From a virus, in the IMG/VR virus record IMGVR_UViG_3300031851_000116, positions 1 to 30,127 of that record: a stretch of DNA of 30,127 bases; one strand, written 5' to 3'. The notes beneath the pieces are model-generated. The model was not told where the DNA came from and searched no databases. It saw nothing but the letters and a program-made list of their open reading frames with translations. Position 1 is the stretch's first letter; every line of letters starts with the position of its first letter. Shown here one piece after another: positions 1 to 6,553 of the stretch. Made by a program: the position numbers and the translations under genes.

Positions 1-145
1 TTCTCTCGTTATTACCCCAAAGTCTTTTAAAATATGAATCGTAGGTTCTTTCAACTTCTTGATCGCTCCAGGATCTATCAATAAGTTTTCCTTTAATTAA
101 CCAGTTAAGACGGTTAGCCTCTTTACGCACAAATGGTGAACACAT
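1..145 (-). CDS. Unknown protein, N-terminal part only (cut by window edge)
   Basis: The frame opens with ATG at 143-145 on the minus strand and stays open for 48 codons to the left edge, so the 3' end is missing. A strong Shine-Dalgarno (AAGGAG at 151-156) lies 6 bases upstream of the start. The visible protein begins MCSPFVRKEANRLNWL and is rich in charged and aromatic residues (Arg, Lys, Trp, Tyr), with no recognisable domain or signal peptide. It follows the gp13-like gene on the same strand with a 65-base gap, so it could be cotranscribed with it or use its own late-type promoter. Function unknown. The start and RBS are convincing; identity is not. Confidence 0.6.
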   Translation of the reverse strand, partial: MCSPFVRKEANRLNWLIKGKLIDRSWSDQEVERTYDSYFKRLWGNNER

Positions 146-150
146 GACTT

Positions 151-179
151 CTCCTTGTTACATACTGTATTTACAAGGA
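151..179 (-). promoter_or_regulatory. Hairpin enclosing the Shine-Dalgarno, with a late-promoter-like box
   Basis: On the minus strand, TCCTTGT (173-179) and ACAAGGA (152-158) form a perfect 7-bp stem whose 3' arm contains most of the AAGGAG ribosome binding site of the gene starting at 145. The loop holds GTAAATACA (minus strand of 166-174), which resembles the TATAAATA-type box found upstream of other genes here. The hairpin could dampen translation on readthrough mRNA; a transcript starting in the loop would lack the 5' arm. This is inference from sequence only. Confidence 0.35.
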
Positions 180-210
180 ACTGTAATCGTTAACGCTAAC
201 TTAGGTGTTT

Positions 211-960
211 TTAGCCAATTAAGAAACTGTATCCTGCTCCGCCGGCAACTTGTGTTTTAACTTCTTCTTCAAGTTTGTCCATTTCACTTTGAGCTTCTGC
301 TTTTAGACTTTGTCCATTTAAACTAGTTCCACCTTGTGGTCCTGCAATAGTAGCAAATTTTTCTCTTGCTTCGCCTAGCATATACTTACACGCAGCAAGT
401 GTATAATCTTTAATCCATTGCTGTGTTAAGTAATCGTTCATTAACTGATCATCTGGACGATAGTTATAACAATACAATAGTAATGTTTCTTCTGCTCGTG
501 GACGCTGTAATAACGTAAGTTTTTTAGTCTGTGTATTCCATTTGAATTCAATAAATGAACCAAACATACGACCAACTAATTCTTGATATTGACTAAACAT
601 ATCATAAGTTGCTAATCCGCCCATGTTTGAACTTGACAACAAGTATGCATTTGTGTATGCTAAGTTGAACGGTTCAAATATACTTCCGCCATCACCGCCG
701 CCACTTCTTGCACCAATGCTTCTACGAAATAGTTTTCTAACTTCAACTATTTCATTTGGAAGAGTATATTCGTTTTGATCAACTACAGTAGGCATAAAGA
801 AATATGATTCTTCTACACTATTATCGCTACGTTGTCTAAAACGTGTAAGTGCTTTTTTTAATGCTGTTTCATAGTGAATAGGATCGAGCTCAACATCGAC
901 CATGCCTCCACCTAGCATTGCGTGTACGTAATCAAATATTTCTTGCTTTTGTATTGCCAT
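211..960 (-). CDS. gp13: Neck protein, T4 gp13-like (head completion/connector)
   Basis: 249 aa, close to the size of neck proteins in this group. The order of features fits the gp13/adaptor class that sits between portal and tail: an N-terminal helix (IFDYVHAMLG), an ALTRFRQRSD helix, the strand motif EYTLPNEIVEVRKL typical of connector proteins, a central YQ-rich segment, a strand region (FKWNTQTKKLTLLQRP), then WIKDYTLAACKYMLGEAREKF and a glycine-rich stretch leading to a C-terminal helix. The ATG at 958-960 has GGAG about 10 bases upstream and a CGATAAATA box behind it (979-987). It is transcribed away from the gp14-like gene, whereas T4 genes 13, 14 and 15 are colinear. The family call comes from remembered motif patterns, not an alignment; a generic adaptor protein is the alternative. 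Confidence 0.72.
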   Translation of the reverse strand: MAIQKQEIFDYVHAMLGGGMVDVELDPIHYETALKKALTRFRQRSDNSVEESYFFMPTVVDQNEYTLPNEIVEVRKLFRRSIGARSGGGDGGSIFEPFNLAYTNAYLLSSSNMGGLATYDMFSQYQELVGRMFGSFIEFKWNTQTKKLTLLQRPRAEETLLLYCYNYRPDDQLMNDYLTQQWIKDYTLAACKYMLGEAREKFATIAGPQGGTSLNGQSLKAEAQSEMDKLEEEVKTQVAGGAGYSFLIG

Positions 961-978
961 AGTTTAAGTCTCCAATAG

Positions 979-1010
979 TATTTATCGTATTGGCTTACTA
1001 ACGATAAATA
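979..1010. promoter_or_regulatory. Divergent late-type promoter pair (inverted repeat)
   Basis: ACGATAAATA occurs at 1001-1010 on the plus strand and again on the minus strand at 979-988, giving a perfect 10-bp inverted repeat with a 12-base spacer. Each copy is one or two bases from the T4 late promoter box TATAAATA read by the gp55 sigma factor. The minus copy is suitably placed for the gp13-like gene. The plus copy abuts the gp14 start, leaving almost no leader, so its role for gp14 is less certain. An operator for a dimeric regulator is an alternative reading. Confidence 0.5.
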
Positions 1011-2152
1011 TGTATATGCCAAGATTAAGTTTATATAAGCCACAACGCGGTAACGATTATAGTTTCATAGACAAGCAAGTTTATGAAATGTTTACGGTTG
1101 GTGGCACGGATATCAATATCCACAAGTTCCTAGGTGCTGAAAATCCTAGCGATGCTGATGCAACAGCTGATCAGCCACAGTATGATGCTGTTAAAGAAAC
1201 TAACATACAAGACTTGTTATTTTTAGAAAACAGAGATCGAAAATATGATCCTGATGTTTATACAATGCGTGGTATTTATAATGTACAAGACATAGACTTT
1301 AATCTTAGTCAATTTGGATTATTTTTAAGTAATGATACGTTATTTTTAACAATACATATTAATAGTAGTGTAAAAACACTTGGTAGAAAAGTTATGGCAG
1401 GCGATGTAGTAGAATTACCACATTTAAAAGACGAGTATGCACTTAATGATCTATCATTTGCACTTAAACGTTTTTACGTAGTTGAAGATGTTAACAGAGC
1501 TGCAGAAGGATTTTCACAAACTTGGTATCCACATCTATATAGATTAAAATTAAAACAAATAGTAGACTCACAAGAATTTAAAGAAATATTAGACTTACCT
1601 GCAGAAGAAGGAGCCGACGGCGGCGATACATTACGTAGTTTGTTAAGCACATATGACAAAGAAATGCAAATTAATAATGCTGTAGTTGCACAAGCTGAAG
1701 CTGATGCTCCAAAAGCAGGATATGACACTAGTCATTACTACAGTTTACAAATTGACGAAAATGGAAATACAGAACTAGTAGACACAGACGGGGACAATAT
1801 ACCCGATACTATGCAAAGTGCTGTTAAGTCAGGGTACAACGGATACTTGTTAGGTGATGGAATACCTACTAACGGAGAGCAGTTTGGTCATGGTATATCT
1901 TTTCCTCTTGATAATTCAACTGGAGATTTTTTCTTACGTACTGATTTTTCACCAAATAGATTATTTAGATTTGATGGCGCACGTTGGGTTAAACAAGAAG
2001 ACAATGTACGTATGACACTAACTGGTACTAACACACGTACACACCAAAAAGGTACATTCATAAATAACACTAAAACAAATACTATTGCAGGTGAAAGTGT
2101 TACTGAAAGACAAAGTCTATCTAAAGCACTAAGACCAAAGGCAGATGAATAA
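1010..2152 (+). CDS. gp14: Neck protein, T4 gp14-like
   Basis: 380 aa; T4 gp14 is about 256 aa, so this version carries a long C-terminal extension. The first 190 residues show the gp14 pattern: a start rich in Pro/Arg/Leu, an ENRDRKYDPDVY segment, the DFNLSQFGLFLSNDTLFLTI strand block, VMAGDVVELPHL, and a final KRFYVVEDVNR...YRLKLKQIVDSQEF segment. Residues after about 195 contain an acidic linker, a DTDGDNIPD calcium-loop-like motif and an FRFDGARW motif also met in fibre proteins. A second ATG two codons in (1016, giving MPRLSL) is an equally good start; neither has a Shine-Dalgarno. It heads the plus-strand unit and ends in a TAATG overlap with the next gene. Expected role: closing the filled head and forming the collar for tail docking. 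Confidence 0.8.
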   Translation: MYMPRLSLYKPQRGNDYSFIDKQVYEMFTVGGTDINIHKFLGAENPSDADATADQPQYDAVKETNIQDLLFLENRDRKYDPDVYTMRGIYNVQDIDFNLSQFGLFLSNDTLFLTIHINSSVKTLGRKVMAGDVVELPHLKDEYALNDLSFALKRFYVVEDVNRAAEGFSQTWYPHLYRLKLKQIVDSQEFKEILDLPAEEGADGGDTLRSLLSTYDKEMQINNAVVAQAEADAPKAGYDTSHYYSLQIDENGNTELVDTDGDNIPDTMQSAVKSGYNGYLLGDGIPTNGEQFGHGISFPLDNSTGDFFLRTDFSPNRLFRFDGARWVKQEDNVRMTLTGTNTRTHQKGTFINNTKTNTIAGESVTERQSLSKALRPKADE

Positions 2153-3189
2153 TGAGATATCAAGATTTAAAAATTAAAGAAAATGTAACTAAAGATATTG
2201 TTGGGCTGTTAACACGACCAATTATAAAATATTTTACTAGAAATTGCAATGACGAAAAACGAATTAATCAACAGTTAACTAATTTACGAAAAAATTTAGC
2301 AAAATATCCTGAAAAAAGAAATCCTGTAATACAAGGACTTAGTGCCTATCCTGTTCTAGCCAAGTTAGTCAAGGGTACTGTTTATCCTATACAGATAGCA
2401 GGAAGTGGGTTTTCAACACCAGAGTACAAAAAAGAAATGTGCATCAAAGGTAAATCTCAAGGAGGAATTGGATTAGATGCATTTGGTGGTCCAGGCGGGA
2501 AAGTAGATGGCACAACTACAAACGGTACTAAAGATGGCACAACTACAAACGGTACTAAAGATGGCACAACTACAAACGGTACTAAAGATGGCGGCGGAGA
2601 AAAAACAACTGGCGATAAGTTTGGTACAGAAAAGACTACATTTGGAAACTTCCTTGACAACAACGATTTAGCAGGTGCTTTAAAATTCTTAGACGGAAAT
2701 CCTGCGTTTGAAAAAGCAATTGGGTCAAAGTTTAGAACAGATATTCAATCTGCATTAGATGCTCAGGAAGCAAAAGAACGTAATAGATTAGCCCAAGAAA
2801 AAGCAGACAAAGAAGCTGAAGAAGCTCAACGTATTGCTGACGAAAAAGCAGCAAAAGAAGCTAAAGAAAAAGCAGATGCTGCCGCAGAAGCTAAACGTAT
2901 TGCAGATGCAGAAGAACAAAAAAGACTTGATGCTATTGAAGCAGAACGTAAAGCAGCAGAAGCTAAGAAAGCAAAAGACGAAGCTGACGCAAAAGCCGAA
3001 CGTGAACGTCAGCAAGCAGAACTTGATAGATTAGAAAAAGAAGCAGAACAAGCTCGTATTGCTGCTGAGAAACTAGAAAAAGAAAGAATCGAAGCTGAGG
3101 CTGAAGCTCAACGTATAGCCGACGAAGAAGAAGCGAAAAAAGCAGAAAAAGAAAATGATAGAATTGTCATACCGTTTGAGGAGTTATAA
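2152..3189 (+). CDS. Unknown phage protein with tandem repeat and TolA-like coiled coil
   Basis: 345 aa. Residues 1-115 form a possibly folded N-terminal part starting MRYQDLKIKEN. Residues 119-145 are three identical DGTTTNGTK units. Residues about 165-200 (FGNFLDNNDLAGALKFL) look helical. From about 201 to 340 the chain is almost only Ala, Glu, Lys, Arg, Asp and Gln with AEEAQRIADEKAAKEAKEKA-type repeats, predicting a long charged coiled coil like the middle of TolA. There is no membrane segment or signal peptide. It overlaps gp14 by one base (TAATG), and the next gene follows after 2 bases. Its place between gp14 and gp15 suggests a virion, head or assembly role. Its opening resembles that of the next protein. 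Function not recognised. Confidence 0.85.
   Translation: MRYQDLKIKENVTKDIVGLLTRPIIKYFTRNCNDEKRINQQLTNLRKNLAKYPEKRNPVIQGLSAYPVLAKLVKGTVYPIQIAGSGFSTPEYKKEMCIKGKSQGGIGLDAFGGPGGKVDGTTTNGTKDGTTTNGTKDGTTTNGTKDGGGEKTTGDKFGTEKTTFGNFLDNNDLAGALKFLDGNPAFEKAIGSKFRTDIQSALDAQEAKERNRLAQEKADKEAEEAQRIADEKAAKEAKEKADAAAEAKRIADAEEQKRLDAIEAERKAAEAKKAKDEADAKAERERQQAELDRLEKEAEQARIAAEKLEKERIEAEAEAQRIADEEEAKKAEKENDRIVIPFEEL
2506..2586 (+). repeat. Perfect 27-bp tandem repeat, three copies
   Basis: The unit beginning GATGGCACAACTACA is repeated without a mismatch at 2506-2532, 2533-2559 and 2560-2586, and a fourth copy begins (GATGGCGG) and diverges. It encodes DGTTTNGTK three times in a Thr/Gly/Asn linker. Base-perfect identity, including third positions, points to recent slippage or strong conversion. 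Confidence 0.95.
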
Positions 3190-3191
3190 AA

Positions 3192-3989
3192 ATGAAATAT
3201 AGTGATATAAGAATTGTAGAAAATAAAGAAGAATATACTGCGTTAGTTATAACTAATGACAATACAGAAATTGAGATTCCTAATATACCTAAATCTTATA
3301 TTAGTAGTAAGACAAGATTAAAAACAGCAATTGATAAATTAATAGCAAGATACAATTCAAATAAAGGAACATCCTTTAGTATTAAAGAAATTAAAATAGT
3401 TGACGCTACCGGAAAATCAATTAATGTTCCTAATACTGCTACAAATGATGTAACTCCTAGTAGTGGTAATAGTGAACCTGATACATTCCAAGCTAGTGAT
3501 GACGAAAAAGAAGCTATGAAAAATGTATTAAATTTACATAGACTGATAATGAATACTATGGAGGACAGTGTTTGGAAAGGATTGAAACTAAATCCTAATT
3601 TTGAAGAAAAAGAAAAAATGTACTTACCAAGATCAGTTGATCCTGAATTCCCTACAGGCATATCATTTGAGTATACTATAGGCGGCAAAAGATTTAAAAT
3701 TAATGACATCAAAAACGAAATTGGTATTGACGTAATAATAAACACTAAGAATCCTAAAAAAGATGAGTTAGGATATTTACATGCTGAAGGTTGGCCAGTT
3801 TACATGGATGAATGGGACGACATGAAGCAAATAACTATTGATGCTGTTAATGCTAGAGAACACATTTCAACAGTTGGACCAGCGCAACCTAAACAAAAAG
3901 TTGGCGGGCCTTTGCGTATTGCAATTTCACCTAAATCATTTTATTATAGAAATGCTGTAACTGTAGCACCAAGTACGGATAACAACTAA
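3192..3989 (+). CDS. Unknown phage protein between gp14 and gp15
   Basis: 265 aa, not recognised. It opens MKYSDIRIVEN, closely like MRYQDLKIKEN in the preceding gene. A first domain (to about 78) alternates strands and helices (SSKTRLKTAIDKLIARYNSN). A Ser/Pro/Asn/Asp-rich linker follows at about 80-102, then a second domain with DEKEAMKNVLNLHRLIMNTMEDSVWKG split by short loops, a strand region GISFEYTIGGKRFKIND, and a C-terminal PLRIAISPKSFYYRNAV. There is no signal peptide or membrane helix. A strong GAGGAG sits upstream of the ATG, partly inside the previous gene's last codons, and its stop overlaps gp15 (TAATG). Context argues for a virion or assembly role. Confidence 0.85.
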   Translation: MKYSDIRIVENKEEYTALVITNDNTEIEIPNIPKSYISSKTRLKTAIDKLIARYNSNKGTSFSIKEIKIVDATGKSINVPNTATNDVTPSSGNSEPDTFQASDDEKEAMKNVLNLHRLIMNTMEDSVWKGLKLNPNFEEKEKMYLPRSVDPEFPTGISFEYTIGGKRFKINDIKNEIGIDVIINTKNPKKDELGYLHAEGWPVYMDEWDDMKQITIDAVNAREHISTVGPAQPKQKVGGPLRIAISPKSFYYRNAVTVAPSTDNN

Positions 3990-5467
3990 TGCAACATTTT
4001 TATGACGGACAAATAAGACGCTACATAACACAAATGGTACGCCTCATGAGTAACTTTAGTTACAAAGACGGCAAAGGTAACCTAACTGAAATACCTGTTA
4101 TGTACGGTGATCTAACACGTCAAGTTGCAAATATTATTCGTGACAACAGCGAAAACAAAATACCTAGCGCACCTCGTATGAGTGTTTATATTACAGGACT
4201 TGCTATGGATACAGCAAGACTTGCTGACTCAAGTTATATTAATAAAGTTAACATACGTGAACAAGCATATGACACTGACGGTAATGAATACTTAAACAAA
4301 GAAGGCAAGAACTATACTGTTGAACGATTAATGCCTACTCCATATACCCTTACAGTTAATGTGGATATTTGGAGTACTAATACAGATCAAAAATTACAAA
4401 TACTAGAGCAAATATTAATGTTGTTTAATCCTAGTTTAGAGATACAAACTACAGACAACTATATTGACTGGACAAGTTTAAGTGTAGTTAATTTAGAAAA
4501 CTTAACTTTTAGTAGTAGAAGTGTTCCTGTTGGAGTAGACAGCGAAATTGATGTTGCAACAATGACATTTAATACGCCGATTTATATATCACCACCTGTT
4601 AAAGTAAAACGTTTAGGTGTTATTACCCAAGTAGTACAAAGTATTTTTAACGAAACAAAAGGCACTATTGATTTAGATCTTGCTAGACCTATTAGTCAAG
4701 CATACGATGATGCGCCAGTTCCACAAAGTGATGTAACAACTAGAATTGCTGTTGCAGGTACTGGTGAAATTGAAGAGCAAATTACAAATGAAGGTATATT
4801 AAAGACTGATGTAGATTCACTATTAACAACAGGGCATGATAATTATGGATTGCTTGTTCTTGGCACCACAGCTAAATTAATCAACAAAGGTGTTGTTGGA
4901 GCAGAAACGTGGACAGGGTATATCAGCGATATGCCGTTTAACTTTAATAGCGGAGTTACTGAACTAAGGTTAAGACGTACAGACATTGCTAATGAACTAG
5001 TAGGTACTGTAGTTATAAATCCATTAGACGAATACGAATTAACTATTTCTTGGGATAGTGATAGTTTCCCTGCAGATACAATTATGCATGGTCCTAATGG
5101 TGATAGAAACAAAATTGATTATATTATTAATCCTTATAAAACTAATCCTACTCCGTTAAAATCAGGCAACCCACGTATACTAATACTAGCAGACATTAAC
5201 AACAGTGCTAACGTAGAGGATGCAGCATATGACGGTCCTGATGCTTGGAAGAACAATGACGGTACTGAATTTGTAGCATCAACTAATGATATTATCGAAT
5301 GGGATGGTAGCAGCTGGCATATTGTATTTGATGCTAGTCAAGACGATAGTACTGTTGTTTATACAAGTAATCTTAACACAGGTAAACAATACAAGTACGA
5401 AAATGACGAATGGTTATTGGCATACGACGGTGAATACCAAAACGGCACCTGGCGCCTAGCATTTTAA
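3989..5467 (+). CDS. gp15: Tail completion and sheath stabiliser, T4 gp15-like
   Basis: 492 aa against about 272 in T4, so roughly the last 220 residues are extra. The start FYDGQIRRYITQMVRLMSNF matches the T4 gp15 opening pattern (FYNSSFRRYATLMGDLFSN). It is followed by the family's IPVMYGD segment, an RMSVYITGLAMDTAR strand, the MPTPYTLTVNVDIWS...QKLQILEQILMLFNPSLEI core and a FNTPIYISPPVKV segment. In T4 this protein caps the tail tube and sheath and contacts the neck. The extension has LRLRRTDIANELVG and a C-terminal pair of Trp-rich hairpins (IEWDGSSWHIVFD and NDEWLLAYDGEYQNGTWRL). The ATG overlaps the previous stop. This is one of the firmest identifications in the window. Confidence 0.85.
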   Translation: MQHFYDGQIRRYITQMVRLMSNFSYKDGKGNLTEIPVMYGDLTRQVANIIRDNSENKIPSAPRMSVYITGLAMDTARLADSSYINKVNIREQAYDTDGNEYLNKEGKNYTVERLMPTPYTLTVNVDIWSTNTDQKLQILEQILMLFNPSLEIQTTDNYIDWTSLSVVNLENLTFSSRSVPVGVDSEIDVATMTFNTPIYISPPVKVKRLGVITQVVQSIFNETKGTIDLDLARPISQAYDDAPVPQSDVTTRIAVAGTGEIEEQITNEGILKTDVDSLLTTGHDNYGLLVLGTTAKLINKGVVGAETWTGYISDMPFNFNSGVTELRLRRTDIANELVGTVVINPLDEYELTISWDSDSFPADTIMHGPNGDRNKIDYIINPYKTNPTPLKSGNPRILILADINNSANVEDAAYDGPDAWKNNDGTEFVASTNDIIEWDGSSWHIVFDASQDDSTVVYTSNLNTGKQYKYENDEWLLAYDGEYQNGTWRLAF

Positions 5468-5480
5468 AATAACTATTAGT

Positions 5481-5918
5481 ATGAAAGATAATATTACTGT
5501 ATGTAGCGGAGCGTTATTCTATGCTCTAAATACCAAACGCTTTTTGTTCTTACACAGAGCTCAAGGGCGTACAGGAAACCTATGGGGATTAGTAGGCGGT
5601 ACTAATGAAAAAGCTGAAACGCCGTGGGAAGGGTTGAAGAGAGAAATCTTTGAAGAAATTGGCACTGTTGAAATTAAAAAAACAATGCCTTTAGAAACGT
5701 TTGTAAGCAATGATACTAACTTTTTATTCCACACTTATCTTTGCGTTGTTAACCAAGAATTTTTACCTAAATTAAATCATGAACATGACGGTTATGCTTG
5801 GGTAAATTTTGGACAATGGCCAAAACCGTTACACAACGGATTAAAGAATACACTCAATAATAAAACTAATCAACGTAAACTTGAAACAGTATTTCGAGTA
5901 ATAGATTTAATGGATTAA
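5481..5918 (+). CDS. Nudix hydrolase
   Basis: 145 aa, a normal size for a single-domain Nudix enzyme. The Nudix box fits the GX5EX7REUXEEXG signature: G40, E46, R54-E55, E58-E59 and G61 (short core REIFEEIG). The glutamates bind the Mg2+ used to hydrolyse a nucleoside diphosphate linked to another group. An N-terminal VCSGALFYAL strand and a downstream HDGYAWVNFGQWP segment complete the fold. The substrate cannot be read from the sequence; NDP-sugars, ADP-ribose, dinucleoside polyphosphates or mutagenic nucleotides are all possible. The gene lies 13 bases after gp15 in the structural unit and has no clear Shine-Dalgarno, so it may depend on translational coupling. Confidence 0.88.
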   Translation: MKDNITVCSGALFYALNTKRFLFLHRAQGRTGNLWGLVGGTNEKAETPWEGLKREIFEEIGTVEIKKTMPLETFVSNDTNFLFHTYLCVVNQEFLPKLNHEHDGYAWVNFGQWPKPLHNGLKNTLNNKTNQRKLETVFRVIDLMD

Positions 5919-5921
5919 TAT

Positions 5922-6284
5922 ATGGAAAATTTACAAAGTGCATCACAAAAAACAGAATGGGGATATGAGTTAGTATGGGCAAGTGCTGAAAATTATGGTG
6001 CAAAAATGCTAGTGTTTACTCAACCTGGAAAGACTCCATTTGCATTTACAAAGAAACAAGAACGTACTTGGTTTATTAATAGCGGTAATATAAAACTACG
6101 CTGGATAGACACTAATAAAGGTCAGTTGTACGAAGCAATTTTAAATGAGGGTCAAACATATCATGTTCCTCCTCATCAACCTGTTAGTATCGAAGCATTG
6201 AGCGGAGAAACTAGTATTACTGAAGTTAACAATGGTACGTTTGAAGATGATAAATGTGTTATACTTAAACCTGAAGGTATATAA
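5922..6284 (+). CDS. Small cupin-fold protein
   Basis: 120 aa. The pattern fits a single beta-barrel cupin: KTEWGYELVWASAENYGAK, then FAFTKKQERTWFINSGNIKLRW (first cupin motif region, split here by QERTW), GQTYHVPPHQPVSIEAL (second motif region) and ITEVNNG. Similar proteins are often labelled mannose-6-phosphate isomerase-like. Metal ligands are only partly present: a histidine pair appears in YHVPPHQP, but the canonical HXH of motif 1 is not visible, so the protein may be non-catalytic or bind a sugar or ligand. It starts 3 bases after the Nudix stop and overlaps the next ATG by one base (TATAATG). Confidence 0.7.
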   Translation: MENLQSASQKTEWGYELVWASAENYGAKMLVFTQPGKTPFAFTKKQERTWFINSGNIKLRWIDTNKGQLYEAILNEGQTYHVPPHQPVSIEALSGETSITEVNNGTFEDDKCVILKPEGI

Positions 6285-6553
6285 TGTTTCCAAAGTTAAC
6301 AGATTCTAAACAGTTTAAAAAAGATCTACAAAGTTTCAAATCGGCATTAAATGAGTGTCCTGAACAGTACAAAGGTAGAATGCAAGAGTTATACGAAGTT
6401 TGGTTAACTAAAGCAGAACAAATAGATGTTGGGCACGACTTGTCCTCAGGTGCAAATGTTGATCCAAGAAGTCTCAAAGATGCACGATTTACAATAAATC
6501 GTACTAGGACTCAAATTTTTGATTTAATGAAAAAATTATCTTTAAATTATTGA
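6284..6553 (+). CDS. Small unknown protein
   Basis: 89 aa, mostly predicted helix: KQFKKDLQSFKSALNECP, QELYEVWLTKAEQIDV and RTRTQIFDLMKKLSL. There are single Cys and Trp residues, no signal peptide and no recognised domain. A weak Shine-Dalgarno (GAAGG) lies just upstream, and the start overlaps the cupin stop. It is the last gene of the plus-strand unit. Its stop lies inside the 3' end of the convergent fibre gene (12-base overlap), so there is no room for a terminator between them. Confidence 0.7.
   Translation: MFPKLTDSKQFKKDLQSFKSALNECPEQYKGRMQELYEVWLTKAEQIDVGHDLSSGANVDPRSLKDARFTINRTRTQIFDLMKKLSLNY

Noticed and set aside
2506-2586. Short direct repeats suggesting CRISPR
   Set aside because: Repeats are contiguous without spacers and in frame within a coding sequence.
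3296-3745. 149-aa minus-strand hydrophobic frame that could look like a membrane protein
   Set aside because: It lies fully antisense to a well-supported gene with strong RBS and coupling; hydrophobicity comes from complementing Lys/Asn/Asp codons.
5922-6284. Calling the cupin a mannose-6-phosphate isomerase
   Set aside because: The full metal-binding motif and the size of a true isomerase are not seen; only the cupin fold is supported.
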